From NCBI RefSeq assembly GCF_028389875.1, contig NC_084675.1, positions 21,476,412 to 21,540,411 of the forward strand: a DNA stretch of 64,000 bases. Direction: 5' to 3'. Source of the DNA: Rhea pennata. Taxonomy: Eukaryota; Chordata; Aves; Rheiformes; Rheidae. Below, piece by piece: positions 47,641 to 60,600 of the stretch. Every line of letters starts with the position of its first letter. Within the stretch, counting starts at the first letter, position 1. Made by a program: the position numbers and the translations under genes. Under the pieces are notes generated by a model. That model searched no databases and was not told the DNA's origin. It saw only the letters and a list, made by a program, of their open reading frames with translations.

Positions 47641-49174
47641 GAGAGTGAGAAACACAGGAGCGGAGGCAGGAAAGGCTAGGGAACGCACCCCGGCAGGCGC
47701 GCGGAGCGGGGAGAGGCTGCGGCGCCGCTGCAAGCCGTCCCCCCCGCCGCGCCGCCAGCGCGAGCCCTCGCCAGCCTCCGGCGCCGCGCGCCCGAACCCG
47801 CCGCTCGCCAGCCGGGATCCCGGCACCGCCCGCGTCCCCGCAGCCCGCCGGCGAGCTCGCGCCCGCGTCCCCGCAGCCTGCTGGCAAGCCTTGCCCGGCG
47901 CCCCGCTGAGAGCGGGCGCCCTCGTCGCACGCGTGCTCCAGCCCGGCCCCGCTCCCGAGGGGGGCCGGGGACACGGTGAGGGGCTCCCGCGCGGCTTTAA
48001 CGCGGGGCCCGGAGCCCCGTCCGCGCCGGGATGCCGCGGCTGCGACGCGGAGGGATCGATGGGATATTGATGCGCGCATCATGCGGCTTTCACCGGCGGC
48101 TGCGGCGCGCGTGACCAACGCCGGGCGAGGGGGAGGTTTGATGGATTGTCCTGGCGCCACCAGCACGGACTGGGCGGGAAAAGAAAACAACAAAAAAAAA
48201 AAGGGCGGAATAAATGTAAAAGGGGCGCAGGGAAGGCAGGGCAGCCCGAGGGAGCGCGAGGCTTGCCGGGGCGGCAGCACCTAGGGGTGGTGGTGGTGGG
48301 GGGGTTGCAAGGGCAGCAGCAGGACGAGCCGTTCCAGCACCGGAGCCGTTCCTGCCGAGCAGGCACCGCTCCTCCGTTGGGAAGCTGCCAGGAGAAGGAA
48401 GAAATCCCGCGGGAAAGCCTAGGGGACGAAGCCGGCCGCTGCCGGGGCGCTGGTGCCCGGTACGCCCCTCGCCGGCGGGAGGGTTTCCCCTCCTGCGGCA
48501 CGCGCGGCGGGGCTCGGCGGGGCTCCGGTTCCCACGCAGCCTAATAAATCCCCCCTGCCCCCGCGGAGCGAGCCCGCCCGGCCGCTCTTTCCTTCCTCCG
48601 CTCCCTCCCGGACAGGTCCCCGGGCAGGCGCTGGCTTTGCAGCAGCGGCCTCGGGATCGCTCTGGGCTCTAGTCCCAGACCCGCCCGGATTTTAAGCAGG
48701 CGCTTAAAAGCCCAGCAGAGCCGTCAGCGGGTTTAAGCACGTGCTTAAGTAATCTCCAGCTGCTGGTTCTGCTCCTGGTTAGTCGAGCTGCTCGTTGCAG
48801 CTTGGACGAGCAGGGCCTTGGGTGGGCGGGCAGCCGGGACCTGCGGTTTCTGGGCTATTCGCAAAGCGCCAGGAAGGCCGTATCTAAACAGGCTTGCAAA
48901 ACAAGCGTCTGAATGGATTTATCCTCCCCCCGCAGCTATTTTTGAAGCGAGAACGCAAGCTGCAAAGGCTCCCGCGGCGCTAACGCGCCCTGCCCGGCGC
49001 GCCTGCTCGGCGCGGGGCTCCCGCAGCGCCGAAGGGCCCGGCGGCCCCGCGGCGCAGCCGCCCTCCGAGCCTCGGGCCTCCTGCGCCAGGTCGCGCAAGG
49101 GCGGCTTTAAACGCGTTTCCCGCGGAGCCGGCCGGCTGGTCAGCCCAGCATGGGCCGCTTTCAAGTCGTGCGCC

Positions 49175-49320
49175 GGTAATATTCACGCGGTAAAGCTGTA
49201 CGCTGCAATTAAATTGGCTGTTCGTTTTGCAGGCTTCCGTGGTCAATAGTTTTATGGTACGGTAATTGCAAAGTAATGCAAAGAACAGAAGAGATTAACC
49301 CCGTTTCAGCAAGAGGCAAT
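49175..49320. promoter_or_regulatory. Candidate regulatory module with tandem POU-type sites
   Basis: TAATTGCAAAG (49,263-49,273) is followed immediately by TAATGCAAAG (49,274-49,283), two POU/octamer-like sites head to tail. GGTAATATTCACG, GCAATTAAATTGG and GAGATTAACC lie nearby. Confidence 0.4.
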
Positions 49321-49849
49321 GTCAGAAAACGTAGAGCAAAGCCCGGGCAGAGGCAGGAGAGAGCAGGAAAGAGGAGGGAGGCGACGCCGTCACATTTGGG
49401 AGCAAGCAAGAAGCCAGCAGCAGAGCAGAAAAGAGGCTGTTCAGCTCCGGGCTGCCTGTGCCGGAGCTCAGGCACCGCGTCCCAGGGCTGCGCACAACTG
49501 CGCGCCGCGAAGCTGCGCCCGGCGCCGCGGAGAGCATCTAGGACGGGCAAAAAGCCAGAGGTCCCGGCAGCGGCCCCACGCGCGGGGCCGCGACGCTCCC
49601 CAGTGCGGCTGCCGCCGGGCTCCGAACCCGCGGCCGAGCGCCCCGACACCGGCCCGTACGTGCTGCTCCTTCCCTCCGCCTCGGGGACGTGCGGTGCAGG
49701 AGCAAACCTAGCAGAGACTTGCGGTTTTTTCATGTTTTTAATGCCCTCGAGAAAAAAAGAAAAGGAGAGAGGAAAAAGGAAAAAAAAAAAAATCCAAGCA
49801 GCAAACAAAATAAATCTTCCTATCCAAGCCAAAACAGAGAGAAAATAGC

Positions 49850-49950
49850 CAGGAACCTTGGAAGGGAAGCTGTTTATTATAGTTGTGGGATTCGCTGCCA
49901 ATTTCAGCAGTTGGACAATTTTCCTTTTTCATCCCGTAAATAGACACCGC
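49850..49950. promoter_or_regulatory. Candidate conserved noncoding island
   Basis: GAACCTTGGAAGGGAAGC, GTTTATTATAGTTGTGGG and GCCAATTTCAGCAGTTGG form a complex, AT-richer 100-bp patch next to an A-rich run and a CpG-rich block. Confidence 0.25.
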
Positions 49951-51099
49951 TCTGCACCGCGGCCCCCGGCGCGCCGGGGTGGGCCGGCTCCTGCAGCTCG
50001 GCGCCCGGCCGGGAACGCCTCCCCGCGCCGGCGAGCGCCCCGAGCCGCGCACAGCGCCGGCTCGGGCGGCCCGCGCCTGCGGCGGGCTCGGCCCCCGCTC
50101 GCTCCAGCCCGCAGCATTTTGTCTCCCCGTCAAAAACCCACGAGGGCGGCAGAGCTCCCGCGGCCGCCCCGCGCCGACGGCTCAGCAGCGGAGCCGAGTG
50201 CGCTCAGCGGAAAGGAATCCGCGGGCTGCGAAATCAAATCCACGTGGGAAGCGCCTGCGAGTGAGAAAACATAATTGCGGGGCTACGCGGTGCCTGCCGG
50301 GGCTGGGAGCCGGCGGCCGAAATCCCGCGGGCTCTGGCCCAGCACAACCCCTCCCCCCACCGCACACACCCGGATTTGCCCCTTTGCAAAGTTTTTTGCA
50401 CGACGAAGGTGCCGGCGGCGGCCGCAGCTCCCGGCCGCAGCAGAGCGCCCCGGGGGACCTCACCGAGACCGGGCTCATCCCCGCACGACCTGTCGGGCGG
50501 CGGCACGGAGGCGTTTCCCTCCCTGTGCCCTGCTTTGCCAGGGAAAAAAAATTAAATTTTCGCTCAAATTTTCGCTTCGGCAGCAGAGAGCGCGGCTCAA
50601 TTTCAACCTGCTGCTCCGAAGCCTTCGCCTGGCACGGGAGAGGCTGCAGGCGCCGCACGAGCGCCCGGCTAGGCGCGAAGCCGCGCGCGCCGGGGCTGCC
50701 CGGGGCCCCGCTTGCACCAAGCTCTCGGCCGCGGTACGGGAGCGCTGCAAGCGGCCGCGGGCTGCTCCCGGAACAGCTCCCGGGCCGAACGCCACCGCTT
50801 CCGCCGCGCCACCTCTCCGCACCGCGGAACCGGTGAGCCAGCAAATCCCGGATGCCGGGGCCTCCCCCCGGAGCAGCTCCCCCCCTTGCAGCACCAGCGG
50901 TGCAGAGGAAACCGGAACCGACATCCAGGTCGGCTGCCAGTTCTAATTATCACCTGCGGCAGCAGCAGCTGCCGAGCGCCGGGTGCTCGGTGTCGCGGCT
51001 GCGCCGCGGCGCTCACCGGCGATGCCCCGCTCGCGGGAAAAGCGGGCGCGCTCCCGGGCGGCAGGTGAGCCGAGAAACCTCGGCAACAGCAGCAAGAAG

Positions 51100-51250
51100 G
51101 AAAAAAATAATAATAATAAAACCCACCCAGCCGCTGCACAGAGGTTATCCGGGGGACAGAGCAAATAATTGGCGAGGCGAACAATGCATTTTAATTAAAC
51201 CTCTGCAGGAAACGAGGGGAGGGAATCAAGTTAATTGCACAGAGCGGGAG
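51100..51250. promoter_or_regulatory. Candidate conserved noncoding island
   Basis: An ATA trinucleotide run is followed by GAGGTTATCC, GAGCAAATAATTGGCG, AATGCATTTTAATTAAACC and CAAGTTAATTGCAC, a dense set of homeodomain-type sites. Confidence 0.3.
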
Positions 51251-54200
51251 CAGGAGATTAAAAACGCTCTCCGCTCCGGCGACGGTGGCTCCCGTCTGCC
51301 TGCGCTGAGCAAAACAGGGCCACCCCAGGGAGGCTTCGCCCCGGGGGCCGTGCGTGCCGCCGGCTCGCCCTGCGCCGCTGGGCACGGAGCCGCAGCGGAT
51401 ACCAGGAGCGCCCTGGGGAGCCGCAGGGTGGGCAGCGGTCCGGGACCCCCAGGGGATGCCCGCCACCGTGGAGGGCCCGTCCCGCGGTTCCCCTCCGGCA
51501 ACAAGGGGCATTGCCGCTCCTCAGCTGTTCCTTAGTATGGGAACAGCTGCAGGAATCACGGGAATAGCGGGCACGCCAGGCAGGGGCAGCATCCGCCGCT
51601 CCCGCGCTCTGCCCTGCATCCGGCCGCCGGCTCGTTAGCGCCCGCCCGGCCCCGAGCTGCAATCAGCCCTGCTGCTTGCTGGCCATCAACCGTCGCCCTC
51701 CTTCCCTCCTCCGCACAAATTTCCCGTTTTTTTTAGACTCTGATCCTGCACTGCTTTATTCACAAGTCCCGCTGGGAGCAAGGAAATTACTCCAGCGAGC
51801 AAAATTACCCCTGCGCGGGATGCACGCACGGGCAGCGGCGCCAAGCCACGGCGCTGCTTTTCTGCACGCTGTCAAGACCAAAACAAATCTGCCGAGGAAG
51901 CTCCAAAACCAGGCGCTGCTCCTGACCGTTTATAAGAGCCAGGACAAATTATAGCAATTAGAAAGAAGAAAGAGGCGTGTCGACTTTCCTATCCGCAGGC
52001 CTCAGGGCGTACTCGGTGGCGGAGCACATTTCGCAGCCACACGCACGGACGCTTTAAACCCCGAGCCTTGCCAAAGCACGTTGCAAAACGCCCGCTGTCC
52101 TCGGCGGCACACGCTGTCCCTGCCGGCCGCGAGCGCGCCCGCCGCGCTGGCGCAGCCCGTCCGCAGCGAGGGGACGCAGGCGGCTTCGCGGCCCCGCTGG
52201 CAATGCTGTGAAATGTTTTCCCCCGCAGCTGCAAACGTACGGGCAAAAACCCACCACGCTCCGCAAAACTGCTTGCTGCTGCTGCCGTGCGAGCGGCCTT
52301 TGTGCTCGAGCGGCTGAGGGTAACGGGCAGAAAAATGCACGTGGGGGAGGGAGGAATTGCCCAATATTTTCACCCGAAATCTGAGTTAGAGGCAGGATAC
52401 GAAGCCCTTCATCCAGGCTGCGAGTAACTACAGCGTCTTCAGGCTGCCGAAGCGCATCCGAAGCGTAAACGAGGCTGGGAAAAGCCTGAAACAGAGCTCA
52501 GCATCCCTAAGAAACCAGCTGCGCAGAGACGGCCGGCTGCGGGCGCGCTCGCCACGCTCCGGGCACGGGGCCGGCCGGCCGCTGCCTGCGGGAAAACCAT
52601 CCGCAGCGCTTCTCGCGCGGCATGAGCCGGAGCTCCCCAGCGCCGAGGCCTGACGTCTGCCTCCTTCTCATTTATTTAGCACGGCAAATATTTGCCCGGC
52701 GCGGTTGCACCAGCCGCACTTTATTCAGGGACTTGTTATGCGTTATCGCTACCAGCGTATAGGGGAATAAAAAAGAAGCCACAGTGCCACCTTGGGAAAC
52801 TCGCCTCGTGGGCAGCACGCCGAGCGCCTGGCTCGAGCAGCCCTCGTCAGCCCCGCTCCTCCGGCCGCCGGCTTTCCTTTGCACCGGGGGAGATTTGCAG
52901 GCAGAAATCAATCCGCTGGCAAAAGGCAAAATAACCCGCGGCTGGAAAGGCCGGAGCTGGGGCCTCGCGCAGCGGGAGCCCCCCCCCGGGGCAGGTGCCC
53001 CCCTGCAATCTCCACCTGCGCTCCCAGCCGCGACGCTGACTCAGCTGCTTTGGGCCAGGCTCTGGAAGAGCTTCGTAGGTTCAGCGCTGAGATTCCTTGC
53101 GAATCTGAGCTCCGGAGCGCGCTCTCGCCCCGAGCCAGCCCGCGCTGGCAGGGCTCCTAACGCACTGTCCCCGGGGGCTGGCGGGAGCCAGCGCAGCCTG
53201 CGTCGGAGCAGGGAAGAGCCCTCGGGCTGCAATAAACCCACAAACGGCTTTCGCAGCACTGTCAAAATAGCACGACGAGCAGCAGCGCTGTTCTGAGCGG
53301 CATCGGTGGGGGCTCTGCGTTGCACGGGAGGGGCCGTGCCCCACAGCACCCCGGTGCCATCCGGCATGCACCCAAATTCCCCTTAACTCTTTATCTACCA
53401 GCACCATCATGGAGTGGGCAAGGAGGGAAAACCAAGGCACAGGGAGCTCCTCGGGGGAAAATATCAATAAGGCAGCAGCACCTACAGACTGGCTGTAGGA
53501 TGTCCCCAAAAGCACGAGCAGCATCCAGCACAGCTTGGCAGTCTAACCAGGGCTAAGAGGAGAAGACAGGTGCTGAGACACATCCCAAAGATCCCCTAGG
53601 TCCATAGCAACAGCACCACGTCCGACCTGAACCAAGCCCGGGCCCCAGTTATTTCTGCTGCTCCTGGACACTCCCAGGTTTGTCACCCTCAGCTCTCGGG
53701 CAACAGGTTTTATTGGGCTGGATAGAGGTGGCACATCCCCTTGGCATGGTCCTGCCCCAAATCCAAAGCTAATCTGCAGCCTGCTCTCACCACCACTGGC
53801 CTTGTGTTCCCCTGCAAAGATGCTATTTTGCAGAAATCCTCAGCTAACGCAAGCTGTGCTAACACCATCCCGCTGGCAACCGCAGCAGCACCATGCAGTG
53901 TGGCCACCACCCGCATCCTCCCCGCCAAGGCATCTTATTAGACACCAGAGAACCTAAAGAGGGGCGGCCGGGGCCAGCCAAGTGCAGCACATCGCTTCTG
54001 CTGGTCCCCTGCAAAACCCTCCCCAAGCCCAGGAGGCGTTTGCTGCCCCTGAGCAGCCTTTTCCCCCTCACCTGCAGGTAACAGCAGAGAAGCAGAGACA
54101 GGCAGGACACAAGACCACCACTCACCACCCCTGCCGGGAACGTGGCTAATGAGAAATGCGGGTGGTGGGAGGGCAGCTCCAGAGAGAGGGAAATTGCTGG

Positions 54201-55439
54201 CAGCTGAGCAGCAGCCAAATCACTCGGCAAAGCAGCTGAGAAACCTGCGGCCGCGGTGCCCAGGCTCGGCCCCTGCGGCGGTCAACGCCGGGGTTTGCAG
54301 CAGCAGCAGTATTGCTCCTCTCTGCTGCACGGCTCGAAGCCCTTCTGAGGTGGAAACGCTGGTTTAAACACGCTCCCCTTGCCCGGAAGGCTGGCCGGGG
54401 CTGCGGGAAAGGCACAGGCACCGTGGGATGTGCATCGGGGCACGCCAGGAGTTTTATTTTTGCAAAACCCCCGGCTGTCTTCAGGACTAGCTGCTGTTTT
54501 ATACTCGTCAGGCGGCAGCCTGGGTCTCCCACGGAGCCTTTGCTTTTCTTGCTCGCTCTCCAGCTCTGGCAGCTCCCGGGCGCTTTGCAAAGCGGGCGCG
54601 TAGCCCACGATGCCGGGACGGGAGAGACGGGCAGAGAGGGGCTTCTGGAGGCGGAGGCGACAGGGAAAGCGCAGCGGCGCGCGGGGATCCTCCGGCAGGG
54701 CCGGCCGCGGGGACGCGGTGCGGCGGTCGCGCCGCGTCCGGCCGCGGGCCCCCGCCGCCCGCCTGCGCGGCGCCGCTCCGGAAACCCGCCGGCCCTCCGC
54801 CTTCGCGCTGGCGATTTTTCCAACTTAAGAGCAGGTGAGGCCACATCTGTTGGGGCTTTTTTTTTTTTCCTGGAAACATCCTAGGTTTTAGGCTAGCAAC
54901 AGTTGCGTGTTTTTGCTTAAATACTTGTGTGTGATCCAAGCCGCCCCGGGCAGGACCGCGCGGGTCCGGTGCCGGGCGCCCCGCCGCCTCGGAGGAGCCC
55001 AGTGCAGTTCGCTTGGCAGACACTTGATGGGGCTGCAAAACCAATTACCATGGCACCCGGCGGGAACTGGGGGCAAAATGGCATTTTCCAGGCCTTTACT
55101 GTCCTCTTCGCTGCCTGCAGCTGCTCCGGGGGACCCTGGTTTTGCAGGGAGCCTTGGTGCGGAGCGAGCGAGTCCGGCGCACGTTCCCATCCACGGACCG
55201 CAGCGCCGAGCACCCCGGGCAGCCACCCGCCGCCCGTCCTTACCCGCCCTTTCCCGGCTAGGGCAGGCGTTTCCCCGCACCGCTGCCCGAGAGCACCGGG
55301 CCCCCACCGTGTCCCCCGGTCCCAGCTCCGGCGCTGCGTTTCTCTGCTGACCTTTGCTGGGATGCGGAGGCAGTGCAAACGCTCCCGGGACAGCGGCCGT
55401 CGCCAGGCCGTCGCCTCCCCTCGGAAAGGTGACGGATGC

Positions 55440-55522
55440 GGGCAGATCCAGGGGGGAGCGAGGACCTGCAGCCGGCAGATCCAGGGGGAGCGAGGACCTG
55501 CAGCCGGCAGATCCCGCAGGAG
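55440..55522. repeat. Short tandem repeat, unit about 32 bp
   Basis: GGCAGATCCAGGGGGGAGCG followed by AGGACCTGCAGCC occurs twice, with a third partial copy starting GGCAGATCC. Confidence 0.9.
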
Positions 55523-55784
55523 CACACGGCGCCGCAGCAAGCTGGCCCGAGCCAGGGTCTGAGAACTGGGATGCGCCAAGGCGAAATCCGTCGCGGATGC
55601 AAGCCGGAGTCGTCTCAGGGCTGCTAGCCAGGGTCAGCCGACGCCGCGTAGCGCGCTCGTTAACACCGCTGCCCACGGGCTCCCCGGGAGCTCGCCCAGC
55701 AGCTCTCGCAAGAGCCTCATCCGCCGGGACACGGCAGGAGCCGAGGCCAGAGATCCGCCGCTTCCCGAGCCGGCGGGGAGGATG

Positions 55785-56060
55785 AAGCCCACAGCCCATT
55801 AATCTAAAGGAAGTCCTTTTTAAATAAGTTAATATTGAGTAATTGATTTTTAAATACAGCAAAATCACATGGCCCGAGGCCCGCGCAGAATCCCAGCTCC
55901 GGCACAGGCTCAGCAGCGCCTGGCAGAGATTGAGCACAAAGGGGAAAAGGAAATAAAAATTAAATCTCTTTCGTGTGTCTAGATGACTCCAGGGCAAACA
56001 CCAGCATTTCTTTAAGAGGTGCATCAATTTTCTCTATTAAAAAAGCGGGTTATCAGAAGG
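55785..56060. promoter_or_regulatory. AT-rich island, conserved element or part of the 3' untranslated region
   Basis: CATTAATCTAAAGG, AATAAGTTAATATTGAGTAA and TTGATTTTTAAATAC open the island. CACATGGCC and ATGACTCCAGGGC follow. It lies 1.1-1.4 kb past the KIAA0513 stop, so it may be transcribed as 3' untranslated sequence on the minus strand. Confidence 0.3.
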
Positions 56061-56959
56061 GAGAAGCCGGAAGGGGACGGAGCTGAGGAAGGCACAGGGG
56101 ACCAACGCGGACGAGCAAGCAGAGTGGAGGCGTGTTAAAACACACGGCGGCAGCTAAAGGAGAAAGTCGGGTTTTTTTCTTTCTCTTTTTTCTTTTTAGA
56201 AAAATACTCATGCAAAATAATATACTTCTTGCCGCTAAACTCCTTTAATGTTGGAAAAATAAACAACGAAAGCGGAATCTGGGACAGAAGTGAGCGCCGA
56301 TGCGCCCTTCCGACGGGACGCAGGGTGCAAACCGGCGCCTCCAGCAGCAATTTCGCCCTCGCGAGCACGGGCGTGAGGTGACGCTTTCGGGAAGGCCCCG
56401 GAGCCCGAGAAAGTCAGCGCTGGGAGAGCCGGGCGGGAGCAGCGTCCCGGCGCTCGGAGCCGGAGCGCCCCAAGTCCCGGCAGCGGGAGAAAAACGACCA
56501 CGTGCAACCCCGTCTCTGCGGGGGCCGGCCGAGGACTAACCCGGCGCCCCCGCTCCCTCCCGCGGCACGCGATGCCTTCGGCCAGCAAGCGCCGGGAAAA
56601 ACCGCGCCGCGCGGCCCGGGGGGCTTGCCCGAGCGAAGGAGCAAAGCGCTGCGACGGGGCTATCGAAGGCGCGACCGAGCAGCGCTCCAGCCGGAGGATT
56701 AATCCCGCGAGGAGGACGGGCTTCGTGCAGCCCTCCGCCGCCCAGCGCCGCAAAGCTCGGCCGGGACCGGGCGGCCTCGGAGGCCGCACTGCCCTCTGCT
56801 TTTTTCTTTTTTTCTTTTTAAACTGACCAAATACACCTGGGGAAAGAAAGTCTGCTTGGAAAGTGCACGGGGGAGGTTCTGGCGAGGGTGGGGGCGCTTT
56901 GGATCCTATTGCTACCCGGGGCGCAGCCCCAACGCTCGGCTGGCAGTCATGCGGGTTTA

Positions 56960-57020
56960 CTGCAGGGGTGCACGGGTGTCCGCGGGTGCACGGGTGTCCG
57001 TGCGTGCACGGGTGTCCGCG
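56960..57020. repeat. Short GTGCACGGGTGTCCG repeat
   Basis: Four imperfect 13-17-bp copies of GTGCACGGGTGTCCG, 120 bp past the KIAA0513 stop codon on the transcribed strand. Confidence 0.8.
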
Positions 57021-57143
57021 GCTGTTGCATTCGGTAGCAGATCCTCCGCTGCAGAGCGCCCCGGAGGCGGCAGTCGCTGCGCTCCCGCTCCGGACGCCCG
57101 GGCTCTGCCTCCTCCGGCCCGCCGCGGCGCCCCGGCCGGGCGG

Positions 57144-57193
57144 CTATTCGGCAGCCATCTGCTCGATGTGGTCGCTCAGCAGCTTGTACTGCT
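57144..57193 (-). CDS. KIAA0513: KIAA0513 last coding exon with stop codon
   Basis: The acceptor is CCCCGCAG. The exon completes a split glutamate codon, then reads [15 protein letters not shown] and stops with TAG at 57,144-57,146. The C-terminus matches the family exactly in length. Confidence 0.92.
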
Positions 57194-57279
57194 CTGCGGG
57201 GGGGAGAGGAGGCAGGGCGGGGGGCACGGGGCGGCCGCTCGCCCCCGAGGCCGCCCGCCGCCGCCCGGCTCGCCCTTAC

Positions 57280-57374
57280 CTTCGTCCAAGCTGCCGATGG
57301 TCGCCTGCTTCTTCAGGAAGTCGCTGCAGAGCTTCTTGCTGAGGCCGAAGGCCAGCATGTTGTGGATGAAGGTG
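57280..57374 (-). CDS. KIAA0513: KIAA0513 penultimate coding exon
   Basis: This exon is 95 bases long, between acceptor GTCCTCAG and donor GTAAGG. It reads [20 protein letters not shown] and then [11 protein letters not shown] with split codons at both ends. The segment is predicted helical and conserved. Confidence 0.92.
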
Positions 57375-57536
57375 CTGAGGACAGGGAGATGTGCGCGCCC
57401 TTGGTGCAGGCAGGTCCCAGCACCTCCCCACCCCATCCTCCTCTTCCTCCCCCCGGCCCTTTGCCCGGGGCCGGGCCGCCCCCCCCTCGGCGGCGGGGTG
57501 CCGGCTGCGGGTCCCCGGCCGCGCGCCCGCGCTCAC

Positions 57537-57617
57537 CCCAGCTGCCCGAAGGTGATGTTCTCGTTGAAGCGCAGGCTGTCGTCGCGCTCCTCCTGCGTCA
57601 TGTGGCACCACTTCTCC
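57537..57617 (-). CDS. KIAA0513: KIAA0513 exon with the [17 protein letters not shown] segment
   Basis: This exon is 81 bases long, between acceptor CCTTGCAG and donor GTGAGC. It has 26 complete codons ending NENITFGQL. The intron before it (57,618-61,084) is the longest KIAA0513 intron in the window. Confidence 0.92.
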
Positions 57618-60600
57618 CTGCAAGGCACGAGCACCGCCGTCGCCCCGCGCGGGACCCCCCCCCTCCCCGCCCCAAGGCCCGCGACCCTCTGCGTTTCGAC
57701 CGTCCCAAGCCCCGGAGCATCCGCTTTCTCTCCGAGCCCAACACCAGGAGCAACTTCAGCTCACGGCAAAACCCAAATCCGCCCTCGGCTCCTCCTCGCA
57801 GGCGCTACGTGTTTGCACCGGCACGAGGAGGCGGCCGGGTCCCCGGGCACGCGTCCCCCTCGCCGGGCCTTCGGCGGCCGAGCCGGCGCGGCGCCGAGCG
57901 GGGCGGACGTCACCGTGCCAGGGCATGATGCCGGCTATGGATCAGTGCGTGCACGTCGGGAAAGCTACAGCTCCGGGGTGAAGCCAGCCCTCTTCCGGAT
58001 AGAGGTCGGGGAAGGGTACAGATGAGGGTAAGAGGATAAAAGAAAAGGAAGGAAAAATAGGGACAGGTAGAAGAAAAAAAAATATATATATATATATATG
58101 TGTGTGTGTATATATATATATATGGAGGAGAAGCAAGAGGACAGCACGAATAGACCACGCGCGCAGCACACGGCGCAGCCCGCCCCCAAACAGGATCAGA
58201 GACGCGGCGCCGGACGGAGGCGGCTGCCTGGGAAGGGGGGGGGTTCGCCGCTAGTTCAGCGGTGCAAGTGCGGAGGCAGTGAGCGCGGCTGTTGCTGAAG
58301 CTGGAGGACGACGAGCGCTCGACGAGGCTTGCCCACGAAGACGCCTGCCCTCGCTCAAGTCGGCTCTGGCGCGCAGAAGCTGCTGAGCGGGGCCTTCGCT
58401 CAAGGGGGTGGGCCGCCTAGAGCGACACGGCTCCGCGAACTTCGTACGAGACTTTAAAAAAGGATTTAAAACAAAAATTTTCTCCCAGATAAAGCTCACG
58501 ATAGCAGGGGAAACATATCCGGAGGTTGAGAAGAACAGAGAAGAATCAAGCTTTTATCAAAGCTTTGAAAGCTGGAAGCAAAACTTCACAGGTCTCACTG
58601 GCCCCTTTACAGGGGGAGCAAGTTTGCATGCTGCTTCTTTCTTCTTTTTTTTTCTTTTCTTTTTTTCTTTTTTTTTTTTTTGCCTTTTTATGTTTTTCAT
58701 GGAGGAAGGGAAAAAGAATTATCAAAGTGGCCAAGAAAAATTCACCGTGCTTCTGGCCTGTTACGCAGCAGTAAGGTGCCTGGAAAGGGGGAACGCCCCA
58801 CGCGCGGCTCTATCCAAACCCTTCGAGCTGCGCGCTGGCCCGGCAGGGCCATCTCCTCCCCTCTTGCAAACGTGACCCCGTTTCGGCTGCCCGCCGGCGT
58901 GCGGAGGAAGCGTCTCAGCCCCTGCGAGGGCAGATCCTGCTGCTGCAGCCGCCTGCCGCGACGCGCCAGCAAGGCTCGGCCCACACCACCACGCCGGGCT
59001 CCCAGCAGCGGCGGTTCGCCCCGACGGCTAACCCGAGCCACGCTCTATCTGAGCAAGTTTTGGTTATCCAGCTCCCAGTGCACGCCTTAGCCACGCTAAA
59101 AATTTACTGCCAGGCTCCCACGGGCCTTCGTTAGTGCTGTCGCTTCAAGCGGTTTGCTCCAACGTCAAGTTTTCCAAGCGCCAGCGGTAGGGCAAAGACC
59201 CTCCACCCCTGCGGATCCCACCTCTGATCGCCGGCGGACGTGGCCGCTTCCAGGCTTTGCAAGCCGCAGCGCGCGCTTGCGGCTGCAGCGTGCGGCCGCC
59301 GCTTGCATTTCTCTTTTTGTGCAAGGATGGCAACGTGAGGGCACGCGGGAAAGAAAAAATAAATGAATGGAAAAAGGATCAGCTCTTCCAACCGGACAGA
59401 GGTCTTCCCTACCCCAACGCAACGGCACAACCAGGGACGCGCGAAAGCCAGACCGGGGCGTCCGCCCCGCCGGGACGGACACCGAAGCAGCAGCCAGCAG
59501 CACTCGCACGGTGCCGCCACGCGGGTCAACAGCAAGGGGGGAGCAGGAGGCACAGGAGGGGATGACGTTTCCCCCTTCTCCACTAAAAAGACTCAGTTCA
59601 TGTCCAAAAACTGCCCATGGAACAGGCTTGCTGGCGGTGGCTGCCGGGAGGTGCAAGCCGTCCGGTTCCCCATCAGCCGTGCGCCCTGTTTCCACGCCGG
59701 AAGACCGTAACGTGGCAGCCTGAAATTGGTCGGGCTTGTTTTTAAAAAAAACGGCATTAAGGAGAAACCAATCGGAGGTTTTTTAGCTGCTGGGAGGCGG
59801 GCAGCTCGGAGCCCCCCCCCCCCCCGCCGCCTCCGGAGCCTTTCACCCCCCCCCGGGCAGGATTTGGACCCGAAGTGAGTCGGCCCTGTCAGACAGCGCA
59901 ACCAGGTAATGTGGACAGACGGACGGACAGACACACCTCTTTTCCTCTTCCTCTCCAGCGTTCCCTCTGGAGTGGCAGCAGAAACGGGGCCAACAAAGGT
60001 TGGGTGTTAAAGATCATGCAAGATAGATGGATGGGGGAGAGAAAAAGAGGGAGGGGGGAAAAAAGAAGAGAAGAACAGATGATAAAGTTGTTACAGGCAG
60101 AGAGAGAGAGAAAAGAGAGAAAAAAGAGGAATTTAGTTCTTTTTGCTTCCCACTCTCCCCTTCCCTCCCCACCATGGTTGGAAAAAGGGGACCCTGCAGA
60201 AGCCCCGTGCAGATTTCGGGGAAACCGGGGCGGGATTTCCCTTGCAGAGAAGGCTCAGCCACGGGGTGAATTGGGGGAGGCGCTCGGAGCAGAGAGCAGC
60301 TGCCAGGGGCTTATGTCCTTGCGAGACATTTTGCTCCTGCTAATTTGGGGCTTAATCGAAACAAATGTGGTTACGGTTACATTACTGTTCAATAGTTTCT
60401 TTCACTGGTTTGCTTGGGAAAAAAAAAGAAAAAAGAAAAGGAGGAAAGTGTTAAAGGAGAAAGAAAAGACCGATCAGTTCACCGAGCCTGGCAGAGCATC
60501 CTTAAGTGCAAGCAGACGCTGTCGTGGTTGAGCTGCAGGTGCTGGGGGAGGATGCCGGAGGGCTGGCTGCTTCAGCAAGTGCTCGGAAAGGGGACTGGGC

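Larger units (their letters stand above)
46961..57143. other. Intergenic DNA and probable KIAA0513 3' untranslated region
   Basis: No coding exon is recognisable. CpG-rich blocks lie at about 47,640-48,100, 48,400-48,680 and 49,950-50,900. AT-richer islands are listed separately. Immediately left of 57,144 the transcribed minus strand should be the KIAA0513 3' untranslated region. Possible polyadenylation signals on that strand are ATTAAA (56,244-56,249) and AATAAA (54,453-54,458), neither decisive. Confidence 0.5.

Noticed and set aside
52775-52800. CTCF-like AAGGTGGCAC (minus strand)
   Set aside because: The 5' half of the motif does not fit. Similar partial matches occur throughout GC-rich DNA.
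56788-56800. CTCF-like CAGAGGGCAGTG (minus strand)
   Set aside because: The core matches, but the upstream CCAS part is replaced by A-rich sequence.
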